A stretch of 64,000 nucleotides of DNA from Trachythela sp. YZ-2020 (lineage: Eukaryota > Cnidaria > Anthozoa > Malacalcyonacea > Clavulariidae): the NCBI GenBank assembly GCA_016169945.1, contig JADLSH010000389.1, positions 1,381,001 to 1,445,000 of the forward strand, written 5' to 3'. The notes beneath the pieces were generated by a model. That model was not told the origin of the DNA, did not search any database, and saw nothing but the letters and a program-made list of their open reading frames with translations. The position numbers and the translations under genes were made by a program. This document shows positions 22,810 through 33,948 of the stretch, piece after piece. Each line of letters opens with the position of its first letter. Position 1 is the stretch's first letter.

Positions 22810-24906
22810 ATGGTTCGAGAAAGAGCAAGATCTTCGTACAAAAGAAAAAGGAAAGGAACTTTTTCGGGGAAGCAAAGACACGAGAAAAATGAATCTTCGA
22901 ATGTTCAAAATTCGTCCACGTGTAGAACGCAAACTCCTCAAACGTCTGTTACTAAAGCAGGCGCAGATGAAGTTCATGTAAAAAATGTTGTCGGAACTTC
23001 AAGAAAAAAGATGCGACGTGGCAGCAATAATTTAGAATCCGAGTTCCAAATCAAAGATCCACAAAACTGTCAAGAATACAGAGTGATTAGCTTGAATTGT
23101 TTGTCCACAGCTGTATCGACTATGCAACACGTGTGTGGTGAAGGTATTTTCCTAATTCCCTTTAAATGTTTTATGTTCCTAATGCACTAACCTTTTATTG
23201 GTAAATTTAAAATATTTTCTTACAATTTCAAAATCTATAACATTAATTATTCATCCTTATGTTATTTTTTATTATTTGTAGGTTGTTTTAAAATTTAAAT
23301 ATATACCCAAGATGATCGATACTCAGTTCCATGTTTTGGATACTAATTATTTTTAATTATAGGAAATATGACCCTTGAAGAAGTTCCTGATAAACGATCA
23401 GGTCTGAAGTCAGAGTTTACTTTGGAGTGCAACTCTTGTAACGAGTCCAGTAATTTTGCGACATCGATCAACACTGCTAATCAAGGTCAGTCCCAAGATG
23501 TTAATCGTCGAGCTGTTTATCACTCAGTGGAGACTGGCAGCGGTTATGAAGGTCTGGCATCCTTCTGTAGTATTTTCAACATGCCCTGTATTTCAAAACC
23601 TGCATACTACAAGCAAGTTGAAAGTATTATGGGAATGCTTGAAGAGGAAGCAAAGGAGCAAATGAAGCAAGCTGGTTAGAGGCTTCGAAAACTCATATTG
23701 AGAAAACCCTGAGCAAGCTGCCGATGATGTCCTTGATGTTGCTGTAACCTTTGATGGCACATGGGCTAAGCGAGGCTTTACCTCCTTAACTGGCGTGGTG
23801 TTTGCCATTTCGGTTGACACTGGGGAGGTTCTTGACTATCATGTACTATCCAAAGCTTGCCAGAAGTGTTCAATGAAGAAATCGAAGGTGATGGAAGAGG
23901 AGTTTGAGGAGTGGTTGTTAGATCATGAATGTGACATCAACTTTGTGGGAAGTTCTCCAGCAATGGAGGCAGAAGGAGCTGTTGTCATGTGGGGAAGATC
24001 AATTGAGACTCATAACATGAGGTACAAGTGGATGATAAGTGATGGTGACAGCAAAGCATTTAGTTCTGTGAAGGATGTTTATGGAGATGTTAAAGTAGAG
24101 AAGCTAGACTGTGTTGGCCATGTTCAGAAAAGGATGGGGAAGCATCTTCTGAAGTTGAAATCTACAATGAAAGGCAAGTTGGCTGATGGTCACACTATTG
24201 GAGGTCGTGGGCGGTTGACGGAAGAGAAGGTAAAGCTGCTTCAGAGGTATTACGGACTTGCAATACGGCAAAACACCATTAAAAAGTTGAATCCCACAAA
24301 ACAGGAAATTGATGTGGCAGTCTATGCGATGAAGAAGAACATAATTGCTCTCCTGCACCATTGTGTGAAAGGAACAACTCTTGCCCAGCAACATCGGTTT
24401 TGTCAGGTTGGCGAGTCTTCATGGTGCAAATGGCAACAGGATAAAGCGACACAGACTTCAACCTATGATGGTAGTGATTGCCTCCCACCAGTGTTTAGAG
24501 ATGTTTTAAAACCCACATTCCTGGTGCTAAGTGACACAGATCTTTTGGGAAGGTGTGTACTTGGTGCAACGCAGAACCAGAACGAGAGTCTCAATGGTTT
24601 AGTTTGGGCTCGGTGTCCAAAACACAAGCACCATGGATACAAGGCTGTTTGTTGTGCTGCGGCAGCTGCCATTTCCACAAGGGATGTGAAAGTAGGTTGA
24701 AAGCAATGAAGAGGCTCTCTATTCCTGCTGGCATGAACACAAAAAAGGCATGTGATACGAAAGACAAACAGAGAATGAGGAAGTCTGATTTGCAGGCTAC
24801 AGAGAAAGAAAAGAGGCGACGCCAAGGAGTGGCCTTATTGCGCACTCGACGAGAAGAAGCTCTTCGCAATGCTGAAGGAGTGACCTATGAGGCAGGAGCC
24901 TTCTAG
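22810..24906 (+). pseudogene. Mutator-like transposase, two exons, frameshifted
   Basis: Exon 1 (22810-23143) starts MVRERARSSYKRKRK, a basic N-terminus. A 219-bp intron (GAAG|GTATTT ... TTATAG|GA) joins in phase to exon 2 at 23363. Exon 2 carries the Mutator-like transposase block: VTFDGTWAKRG..SLTGVVFA with TGEVLDYHVLSKAC, SDGDSKAF, CVGHVQKRMGKHL, and NQNESLNGLVWARCPK. A basic tail (KEKRRRQG) ends at 24906. Lesions: TAG and a frame change at about 23677-23740, and another frame change near 24675. The family was recognised from motif order. The gene is inactive as it stands. Confidence 0.8.
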
Positions 24907-24909
24907 ATA

Positions 24910-25500
24910 CTTGTAAAGAGGTCATAGCTGCTACTAGAACTAACCAATAAGGCCTCAACTTGGTAAAATGAGGAATTAATTAACATTAACCAGTAACGGA
25001 AACTTCTAGCTTGATTTTCTCATTTCCATTATCTTCACGCTTGCGAAAAGATATCTCAAGTAGATTGCAATGGATTTGTCTGAAATTTTCAGTGATTATC
25101 CCATTCAGTTATCTTTGTGTTTTAAGCATAGAGATTTGTTGTATGAGCAATATCTTGAAAGTTATGGCAGTTTCTCTTATTTATAATTCAACGCTAAAAT
25201 CTGATCGGCCATAACTTTTTATTTATTTAATATATTCCAAAGTTCTATGCTTAAAACATTAACCTCCATGTATTAGTTCATATATGGTATAAAAAAGTAA
25301 AATCACTCAAATACAGAAAGTGCAATCTTTTCTTGAATATAGCATAGTCGCAAATCTGACAATCGGCCCAGAGCCACCTTAATATAGGATTTTGGGTGTC
25401 GTGTATAGATTTTTTGGATTCCTCATGTCATAGGCTTTCTGCCAATATATAGTTTGCGGGGGTTTTGATATAAACTTTGAAAATTATATAGTATTTCCCA
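24910..25500. other. 3' non-coding part of the Mutator-like element
   Basis: AT-rich, no coding signal. It ends at the right terminal inverted repeat. Confidence 0.5.
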
Positions 25501-25746
25501 TTACCATATTTTTTAGGTTAACTCCCCCCTTAATGGAAGTTTATAATTGTCTTTTCCTGCGATATTGAATCGATAACGTTGATTATTTACATGTAAAACC
25601 TATCCTTGCTTGAAATCGTGCTACATTGACAATGCGAAATCCTGTTGAGAATTTAGGCATCCAATTTACTATAGCTATACATGGAACGATTCTGATCAAC
25701 ATGTTCTAGAAATAATTACGTTCGCTATTGCAAAAAAGAAAAAGAC

Positions 25747-27066
25747 TATATGACATTTTACAAGGATATTAAGTGTAAACACTGAATAGTTTAAGGACAC
25801 CCCTTCAAACAATATAATCTCATAAAACCCGCGCAGCGAAAGCCCACAACGAATAAGATCCTACCATTGCGGTAGATACGTTAACCAGAATGAACATAGG
25901 CGAAAGCATAATCATTCACCAATCAAAGTACGCAAATGAAATAATAAGATAAAAACAATATATTATCTTATCATGAATAAATCATATCATAAACAGTAAT
26001 ATCCTTCCCCTCGCCAGCTGTCAAATAAATTTGACTCCAGCCCTTGGGACACTGGAAGGCGGCTTAAAAGGAGGAAGGACTAGACTGAAACAAGAAAAAT
26101 GACACTTTGTTCAAGAAACAACAATATAGAATGATATACCGAGATGTAACTAAAAAAAGCCTAAATTAATACACAAACGTAGGTTAGCTAAATGTATCAA
26201 TAAAGAGTCGTTTATCACAATACACATAATTCAAACAATATAGTGTTGTTCACGTAATGAACACGATGTTAGATAATGCTTTCTATAAATAAATGATATG
26301 ATCACATGATAAAGAAGCCATGCGTTAAGGGTACCTATTAACGCATGGCTTCTTTATTTGACAGCTGGCGAGGTCAAACTTAGTCAAATTTATTTGACAG
26401 CTGGCGAGGGGAAGGATATTACTGTTTATGATATGATTTATTCATGGTAAGATAATATATTGTTTTTATCTTATTATTTCATTTGCGTACTTTGATTGGT
26501 GAATGATTATGCTTTCGCCTATGTTCATTCTGGTTAACGTATCTACCGCAATGGTAGGATCTTATTCGTTGTGGACGTTGTGGGCTTTCGCTCCGCGGGT
26601 TTTATGAGATTATATTGTTTGAAGGGGTGTCCTTAAACTATTCAGTGTTTACACTTAAAATCCTTGTTATTTAATAGGTACCCTTAACGCATGGCTTCTT
26701 TATCATGTGATCATATCATTTATTTATAGAAAGCATTATCTATAACATCGTGTTCATTACGTGAACAACACTATATTGTTTGAATTATGTGTATTGTGAT
26801 AAACGACTCTTTATTGATACATTTAGCTAACCTACGTTTGTGTATTAATTTAGGCTTTTTTTAGTTACATCTCGGTATATCATTCTATATTGTTGTTTCT
26901 TGAACAAAGTGTCATTTTTCTTGTTTCAGTCTAGTCCTTCCTCCTTTTAAGCCGCCTTCCAGTGTCCCAAGGGCTGGAGTCAAATTTATTTGACAGCTGG
27001 CGAGGGGAAGGATATTACTGTTTATGATATGATTTATTGATGGTAAGATAATATATGACATTTTAC
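25747..27066. mobile_element. Complex inverted-repeat insertion with a 15-bp target duplication
   Basis: The 15-mer TATATGACATTTTAC occurs at 25747-25761 and again at 27052-27066. Between them, two blocks alternate. A (25762-26030) and B (26031-26338) lie forward. Then come inverted A (26388-26668), inverted B (26672-26985) and a second, truncated inverted A (26986-27051). No coding frame is present. Shared motifs include GACAGCTGGCGAGG (four times) and ACGCATGGCTTCTTTAT. Confidence 0.8.
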
Positions 27067-27577
27067 TCGTGTTAGCTACTACAATTGAAAATATATAGGT
27101 ATATTGAATAATCAGGAATTTCTCAGCTACATATTAAATACATCGCTTCATACGACATTCAAAATTTTGTTTCTAGAGAAATATTACGCCGGCAGCTTGG
27201 TGATAGTGAATAATTAAAAAAACTCGAAAATACTGCATCATGCAGTAAATAGGAAAATAACCAAAAATTTCGCCATTTTTGCCACATTGAAAACGGTGGT
27301 CCTGGTGGAAATCTAGAACCATTTAGTATATAATATTATAATTAGAATTATGGCATAAACGTACCATTATGACGTGCCAGATTGGTGGTCCTGGATATAT
27401 TGATGCGAAAATAGCGGCAAATTGTCTTAAATCGCATTATTTTCGCTTTGAATTACTAAGTCTCCTTTTCTTCCAAGATGTCTTCCTGTTAAAGGAATAT
27501 ATTAAGGCGGGTTGTATTTCAATCCGCGAACGAGTGCATGTAGCTTGAATTTAGAAATTTCAAATCCTTTTCTCCAG
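27067..27577. other. No gene seen
   Basis: AT-rich sequence, likely upstream region or intron of the lectin gene. Confidence 0.4.
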
Positions 27578-28295
27578 GACGAAAACAGAGTTCCTAAATC
27601 AGTGGATGGCGTTTACCGTTATGGACGTAACCTAAATGCTGATAATTCGCAATTTGGTGAGCTTTATTTATTTTATCTATCTATTTATCTACGCCGCTTT
27701 CCTTCCCTGACACATTCCGGACCTTGAGAGAACCAGTCCTACATTTCCTTTGAAATTTTCGATGTACAGTACGGAAAACGCCGCCATCTTGCTCGCCGCC
27801 ATCTCGCTCACAATACCCACACAGGCAGAGTTTTCGTCTAATATTCTTCTACCTTTCTCTTCAGATGAAAATTGTCCTTGCAACTGGAAGAAATTCGATG
27901 GTCGTTGTTACTATATCAGCAAGCAAACTGCCGCCAGTTGGTCTGCTGCACAAGTTGACTGTCGCGCACGTGGTGGCGACTTGGCGGTACCAACAAGTAC
28001 AAAAATTAATAACCATCTTTTTGAGGCTATGAAGGAAAACAATGTGCCCTTAGCATGGATTGGAGTATACAGAGGGACAGGAAATGTAAGCAAAAAGTTT
28101 TACACCGTGCCTGGTGACGCAGTATCTTATACAAGGTGGCTCGGCGGCGAACCAAATGATCATGCAGGGCAAGAAGACTGCGTCGAGATGTTGTACAAAA
28201 TAACTTGGGTTTACTATGGTGTTGTTCAAGGACAGTGGAATGATTGTTCTTGTAGCAACCAACATAAACATTATATCTGTGAAATAGGCCTTTAG
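27578..28295 (+). CDS. C-type lectin domain protein, secreted
   Basis: The main exon encodes one complete C-type lectin domain: CPCNWKKFDGRCYY, CRARGGDLAVPTS, WIGVYRG, the EPN motif (mannose-type specificity), DCVEM, the WND calcium-binding motif, and a final CEIGL stop at 28295. Two models are possible. (1) A single exon from ATG 27762 (177 aa) with a good signal peptide (AAILLAAISLTIPTQA). (2) A spliced form in which exon 27578-27656 (79 bp, donor TTTG|GTGAGC) joins exon 27864-28295 (acceptor CTTTCTCTTCAG|AT) in phase, giving ..NSQF-DENCPC. The domain is intact in both. Likely role: calcium-dependent sugar binding outside the cell. No ligand can be inferred beyond the EPN hint. Confidence 0.85.
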
Positions 28296-28382
28296 GATAC
28301 CGAAAATAGCCACAAGCTACTTCATTGGAACTTTTCTCGGGATTTAGGGTTATTGGTATACTTGGATATTAGGATGTTTTAA

Positions 28383-28571
28383 GCCTGGCTCACACCAGCA
28401 ATTTGTCGGCGACTATTTCCTCCTCACGTATTGTATGCTGTACTCACAACAAAAAAATATGTGACCGTTATGGGATCGGTTTTACAAAGACATACGTTGA
28501 CATGTCATTCGCTCGATCACATCAATCAGGAAGAGTAATATCGCCGACAAAATTGCTAGTGTAAACCAGGC
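28383..28571. mobile_element. MITE with TTAA target site
   Basis: Flanked by TTAA (28379-28382, 28572-28575). Inverted ends are GCCTGGCTCACACCAGCAAT and its near-complement, about 30 bp including TCGGCGA. Length 189 bp, no coding. Same terminal type as 56668-56795. Confidence 0.85.
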
Positions 28572-28575
28572 TTAA

Positions 28576-30640
28576 TATAGTATGTTTGGAATATGTTATA
28601 TTCCACATATTAAGTATTGCATTTATAAATTAAGGATTTTAGGTTGAGATATGGTTTGCAGTAATATATAAATCGGTCTTCGAAATACTGTTATGGGATT
28701 TCGACGGCATGCATAGAGTAGTACTTGCATTGGTGAGTCAGGTCAGATTTGAGTTTTTTTAATACAGAGCTTAATATCTCATATATATTTAGCTCAAAAA
28801 ATGCAAAATTAATTAATGTTATAAATATATTGCATCATAGTGTAACGTGAAGAGCTCTCTATATTGTTATTCGTTTTATCAAGTAATTAATTTATCATCT
28901 CCAAAGAATAATGTCTTGCTTAAAATGAATTGCGTTCTATTGTATGGAATTATAAACCAGTCCAGTCTAGGTCTAGTCTAATTTATGCAGACAAAATAAC
29001 TAATTTTAGCGCTTATGAAAATGGTTATGGATGCGTCGAAAACCAATCCTAGTAATTGAAAAGAAACATTAACTGACTTTAAAGATATTGCTTCCAAAAC
29101 CAATCCTAGATAATTGCAACCAAATCAACTGACTTGAGCGTTTAAGGAAATGGTTTTCGAGTAAGTTGCAAAACCAAAAATGCATCGAATATTTTGTAAC
29201 TAAGTTACCTAAAATGTAGTAAATGCTGCCTTTTTAGCATACCAACGTACACAACTTCCCTTACGTTTCATTCCAACTTGTTTATTGCTATTTCATTAAG
29301 GTTGTCCTACAGCCCACACGCACAATCCAAGTGCAAAGAGCTTGGCGGGAATACCTCATCATTTTAAATATTCTTAGCAGTTTACTGGTATTTATTAGAC
29401 AGTGAATATAGCTGCATTCTATTTTGCAATTCCTGGAGGAAGACATATACATTTCTACTCTGGGATTACACCTAATTTGGCGTTAAAACATTCAGAAATT
29501 TGCTAACTAGCGACTAAGGAGTATCTCGTCCTGTCCTATTTTTTCGTCACGAAAATAGTTCTCTACCTCGTGACAGTCACCATATTTTGGCACATGAAGC
29601 GAACAAGGATTGATTGATAATTAAAAGTGGCATAAGATATAAATTTAACTTTCGACCGCACCCATCTTGTCATTAAATTATTACGTGTCGTGTCGCATCG
29701 AATTTTGTCGCCAACCAATCACGTAGTACAGTGTTTTCATAAGCTTGAAACGGGTATTGACAGAGCAATTGATGTTGTTTTACTGGCAATACAGGCCTGA
29801 TTTTAACGAAGCAATACGTATATCAACGAGGAAATTGAATTGGTGGACTAGTAAAGGACTTGATCTAAATATCCAAGTCCGGACAAGTCAAGTCTGAGTC
29901 CAAGTCCGAGTCCTTTGATATTGAGTCCAAGTCCGATGTGTTCAAGTCCGAGTCATACCCTCAAGGCCGGACTCCAGTCCTACAACGCTGCCGCGAAAAC
30001 AGGTTCAATGTCAAGTTGATCAATGATAAGATGAAACTGTCAAAATTAATTAAGCGTCCATCATTTACCTCTTTTCATATTTTTCTGAAGATCTAGCTGC
30101 TGTGAACATGAAGAAAACAAAGCTCTATTTAAGTTGTCGAATCTACGTTGGATTCACAATCTTAGATCTCTGAAAAGTGTTGATGTATCAGTTCCATTAT
30201 GATTATATGAAGCACAAGTATTGAATAAATGCTAAGCTACTTTTACTGATACGGACAGTCTCTGCTATGAAGTAAAGACCCTTGACATTTACCAAGACAT
30301 GCTTGAAGATAGAGAAATATTCAACATGGTAGTTGCAAGACCAGCTCATTTGACAAAATAACAGACAAGAGCTTCTATGAATCAGATTCGGAGTGATGGT
30401 CACGGGATAATTTAGTCAGTTATATTAAATACAGTATGATCGCATTGAATCCATATGATGGTAAGCGTTTTATCCTGATAAACGGCGTTAATACTCTCGC
30501 TTATGAACACTATAAAATAACTACGGTATGTAAATTACACAACGATGCCAATTGATGTGGTGAGACTTGTATGAATTAAGCATGGAAAAACTGCAGAGAT
30601 AGTGTGTTGCTAATAAAGAAACTTATTATATGGATAAGGG
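28576..30640. other. No gene seen; GAGTCCAAGTCC minisatellite-like tract
   Basis: About 2 kb without coding support. At about 29868-29975 an imperfect repeat of (GA)GTCCAAGTCC units occurs. Confidence 0.5.
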
Positions 30641-30768
30641 TATTTTATTGGGAACTAAAACACTCGTAGTACTCATACGCCACTACATCCGGGACTTGAG
30701 TGGCGTATTTTCCGTATGTCACGATTAGGAGTGACATAACATTTCCCGCCTTTTTCGCTGTTTTACAA

Positions 30769-32133
30769 ATGGCTTCAAGTTCAAGGTTTGTGGATTTAAG
30801 CGAGGACGACATTATTAAGTTTTGCGACGAACAAGAAAACGAAAACACAACAAAAAAGACGATATACGATATCGCTATTTTCAAAGAATTCCTTGCAATT
30901 TACAACAGTTCTGAGGACCGAGAGATACAGGACATTCCCCCGAACGAACTTCAACCGATTATAAAGAATTTCATTTTGTCTGTACGAAAGCAAAACGGCA
31001 AAGAGTACGAGCCGTCGTCTCTCAGAGCAATTGTCCAAAGCATTGACCGTTATCTGAGAAAAAAGAACTACGCTTTCTCTGTTTTGAACGACAAAGTATT
31101 TTACGATGTCCAAGACACACTTAAAAGCAAGCAAAAACAGTTAAAATCTCTCGGCCAAGGGAATCGTCCAAACGCTGCCGACCCGCTGTCAGATGAAGAC
31201 ATCAACAACTTTTATGATCGTGAGGTCTTGGGAACAAACTCACCGAGAGCCTTGCTGAATACTGTGTGGTTGAATAATTGTATTCATTTTGGTATGAGAC
31301 CAGGCAAAGAGCAAAGAAATCTTCGTTGGGGTGATTTGGAGTTGAAACAAGATTCAGAAGGAACTCGCTTTGTCGAGCTCTGTCGAGAAAGACAAACTAA
31401 AACACGCACTGGCGAAAACCTACGAAACCTTAGAGCAAAAAAGCCTCAAATGTACGAAAACAAGAGTAATCCACATCGTTGTCCGGTCAACAGTTACTTG
31501 GCCTGCCGTGCTCATAGACCAGCTGAAATGTTGGCAGACGAGTCTCCGTTCTACTTGACTGTAAACATTGAAGTTCCGAAATATGAAGAACAACAATGGT
31601 ACAAATGTTCTCCACTTGGTGTAAATTCACTGCGAAATATGTTGAAGAGAATGGTAAAAGATTCCGGCTTGGAAACTGACAAGAAGCTAGTAAATCACAG
31701 CACAAGAAAGCATTTGGTTCAAAAGCTTGTTGATAACGACATCCCGCCAACCGAAATCATGCAAATAACTGGACATAAAAACGTTGCCTCGATAAATAAT
31801 TACTCGACTTTGTCAGACAAGAAACAACAGCAAATTTCTGGCGTATTATCAGGTGCGACGGCCGTTCAAACTGCTATTAACTCAGTTGAAAGTCATTCTG
31901 TTTCGATCGACGAGACAATCAGCACATCAACTTGTTATTTACCGGGTTCGAGACCGGGTTTGTCTGCAAATATGCCAACAGGAAGCCTTTTTCAAAATTG
32001 CCAAATTGGAACTGTCAATGTTTATCCAAGTGGCGTACCGGCCGAACAACAACCTCCACAGCTTTGTAGTCAAAAACAAAAACGAAGAAGAATCGTAACA
32101 TTAGATTCTTCAGAATCAAGCCAGAGCCAATAA
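30769..32133 (+). CDS. Crypton-like tyrosine recombinase (KIAA1958/QRICH1-type), apparently intact
   Basis: A 454-codon uninterrupted frame from ATG 30769 (an upstream non-ATG extension is not needed). The N-terminal part (about 35-120) has the KEYEPSSLRAIVQSIDRYL block of the DUF3504/Crypton group. The catalytic core follows: R177 (FGMRPGKEQRNLRWGD), a likely Lys near 211 (RQTKTRTG), H310-x-x-R313 (NHSTRK), H336 (ITGHKN) and the nucleophile Y345 (NNYSTL). The tail is Ser/Gln-rich with a basic KQKRRR near its end. Such enzymes cut and rejoin DNA through a phosphotyrosine. Crypton transposons encode one and have also been domesticated in animals. Every catalytic position is filled and there are no stops. 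Whether this is a mobile Crypton or a domesticated gene is open. A 129-nt hairpin lies 180 bp downstream. Confidence 0.88.
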   Translation: MASSSRFVDLSEDDIIKFCDEQENENTTKKTIYDIAIFKEFLAIYNSSEDREIQDIPPNELQPIIKNFILSVRKQNGKEYEPSSLRAIVQSIDRYLRKKNYAFSVLNDKVFYDVQDTLKSKQKQLKSLGQGNRPNAADPLSDEDINNFYDREVLGTNSPRALLNTVWLNNCIHFGMRPGKEQRNLRWGDLELKQDSEGTRFVELCRERQTKTRTGENLRNLRAKKPQMYENKSNPHRCPVNSYLACRAHRPAEMLADESPFYLTVNIEVPKYEEQQWYKCSPLGVNSLRNMLKRMVKDSGLETDKKLVNHSTRKHLVQKLVDNDIPPTEIMQITGHKNVASINNYSTLSDKKQQQISGVLSGATAVQTAINSVESHSVSIDETISTSTCYLPGSRPGLSANMPTGSLFQNCQIGTVNVYPSGVPAEQQPPQLCSQKQKRRRIVTLDSSESSQSQ

Positions 32134-32316
32134 AGTACACTAGCTAACACTTTTTAAAACTTTTTCTGTTGTAGCGCAGGTTGTTGTGTTTAATCTATAT
32201 TTAGCTATAGACTAATTTTAAAGCCATTGTTGTGTTTTAGACTGTTTTTATTAAAAGGTTAGTTGTTGTGTATTTGTGTCACTATAAATAAGTCCATATA
32301 ATAAACAGAACATTAC

Positions 32317-32445
32317 ACGGTTGCGCGGAGATATATGGATTTTATGTTCGAGTGGCAAGAACGATATCTCACGAGTTCGCTGCGCTCACTCGTGAGATAT
32401 CGTTCTTGTCACTCGAACATAAAATCCATATCTCCGCGCAACCGT
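32317..32445. repeat. Near-perfect 129-nt hairpin downstream of the recombinase
   Basis: The left arm starts ACGGTTGCGCGGAGATATAT and the right arm is its near-exact complement; arms are about 57-59 nt around a 13-nt centre TTCGCTGCGCTCA. The preceding GTCCATATAATAAACAG is complementary in part to TTATTATATGGA at about 30625, upstream of the recombinase. A related hairpin occurs at 51413-51502. Confidence 0.9.
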
Positions 32446-33540
32446 CTGATATCCTATATATACTATAAGATAATATATTAATATAGCCAAAAAGCGGTTG
32501 ACCTTGTAACTTCTTAACAGAAAATTTGGTAGAGACAGTTAAACTGTGACAATTTAATCATTTAACAATAATCAAAATACTAGTTATCGTTATTTACTTG
32601 TAAATAAAAATATTTCCCAGGGAATATGGATTTGTATGTCACGTCTGGATTAACAAGATAGGATAAAATAATAGTCTTATCTTAATCCGTGGCGCGCCAG
32701 TTGAAGAGGCAGGAAACTTCAGTGCCTAAAAACTACGTAAAAGTGCCAAGATCAAGGTCGGATTCTTGGCATTTAAACGAAGATAGCGCAAGTATTTTCA
32801 TAAGTCCACACGACTTGTATCAAAGCGAAGCACTTGAAATGTCCCACCTCCTCCCGCCAGGCATGCCAGCTATAGTTAGATTTAATATATATTGTTATTT
32901 ATAGTTATATCTTTAAGGCGTCCTTTACTGGCAAATGAACATCAATATATAATCAACATGGACAGTATTATTCTGATGATTTAAATATGTTATTATTGCT
33001 TTTTATATAATCATTTTAAATAAAGCGACTATGAATTGTTCATAGCCAAAATTTACCCATAAAACGTTTCCCAATTTATTGTTCGCCAGTAAACATAGCT
33101 CAGTTAATGCAACGCTAATTGGATCTCCGTAGTTTATTAATAATTAGGAAGGCGGAGACATAAATAGTTCAAAGAATAGAAACAAATCTGACTGTTGATT
33201 GTTTTTCCTCGGTTAACTATTAATCCGGTGCGTACATTGTTCCACACTCTGGTTCCAAATATTGGTATGTCACTGATTTCGTATTTGGAAAACCTTCTTT
33301 TCCTGGGAACTGTGACACCGTATGTCACCTACGCAACGTGACTTGTTAACAAAACACAAAAAATTAACATCTAATCCCTATTGATAACTTCGGCGTTGAG
33401 CATTTCACTTGCTCCCATTGTAGGTTTTTAATAAAAGCAAATAAAATGAACATAAAATATCCGCCCGATGACGTCAGCGAAGCGCTCCACCCGCTCCTCA
33501 CGCACCAGAGCCCCTTTCTGTACACTAATTATACTACCGA

Positions 33541-33740
33541 ATATGTCGGTTGACTGATGTGTAAAACTACCTGAAAAATACAATAACAACTTCGACTTTT
33601 AGAGCGAAGGCCCTTCGTCTGGAAGTTAGTATATAGGTAGTTTTCCTACTAACTTCCAGACGAAGGGCCTTCGCTCGAAACGTCGAAGTTCTTGTTGTAT
33701 TTTTCAGATAGTTTTACACATCAGTCAACCGCCATATTTG
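33541..33740. repeat. Local palindrome with a hammerhead-like core in each arm
   Basis: About 90-bp arms repeat in inverse orientation around 33632-33645. Each arm contains CCAGACGAAGGGCCTTCGCT; the right arm continues CGAAACGTC, a hammerhead-like core in which CUGACGA has become CAGACGA. The outer part of the arms is host-flank sequence, also present singly at 47285-47325. Confidence 0.6.
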
Positions 33741-33761
33741 ATATACTTTACCCACACTTGG

Positions 33762-33914
33762 CAGTGGCGTAGCCAGTCCGCCGATTTGGTCCCGCTATGC
33801 AAATTTCAAATCATTATCATTATTCATTTCTTTAGAAATTGGTTGTTTTCACCGTCAATGAACACGAACAAATTTGCATAGCAGGACTAAATCGGCGGGC
33901 TGGCTACGCTACTG
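33762..33914. mobile_element. hAT-like MITE, 153 bp
   Basis: Inverted ends CAGTGGCGTAGCCAG and CTGGCTACGCTACTG, with arms extending about 45 bp (TATGCAAATTT). The other duplication copy lacks it. No clear 8-bp target duplication. Confidence 0.7.
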
Positions 33915-33948
33915 CCGACTATATTGAAGTTAGCAATACCAGAAAACA

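Larger units (their letters stand above)
22372..25529 (+). mobile_element. Mutator-like DNA transposon, about 3.2 kb
   Basis: Inverted ends GGGGGAGTTAACCTAAAA (22372 and, complemented, ending about 25528) enclose a Mutator-type transposase gene on the plus strand. I could not find a matching 8-9 bp target duplication, so the exact boundaries are uncertain by a few bases. Confidence 0.7.

Noticed and set aside
24463..24869. Antisense frames of 90-120 codons
   Set aside because: Shadows of the Mutator-like transposase on the opposite strand.
32689..32904. A 71-codon frame in copy B
   Set aside because: No motif, no splice context, absent from copy A. Not called.
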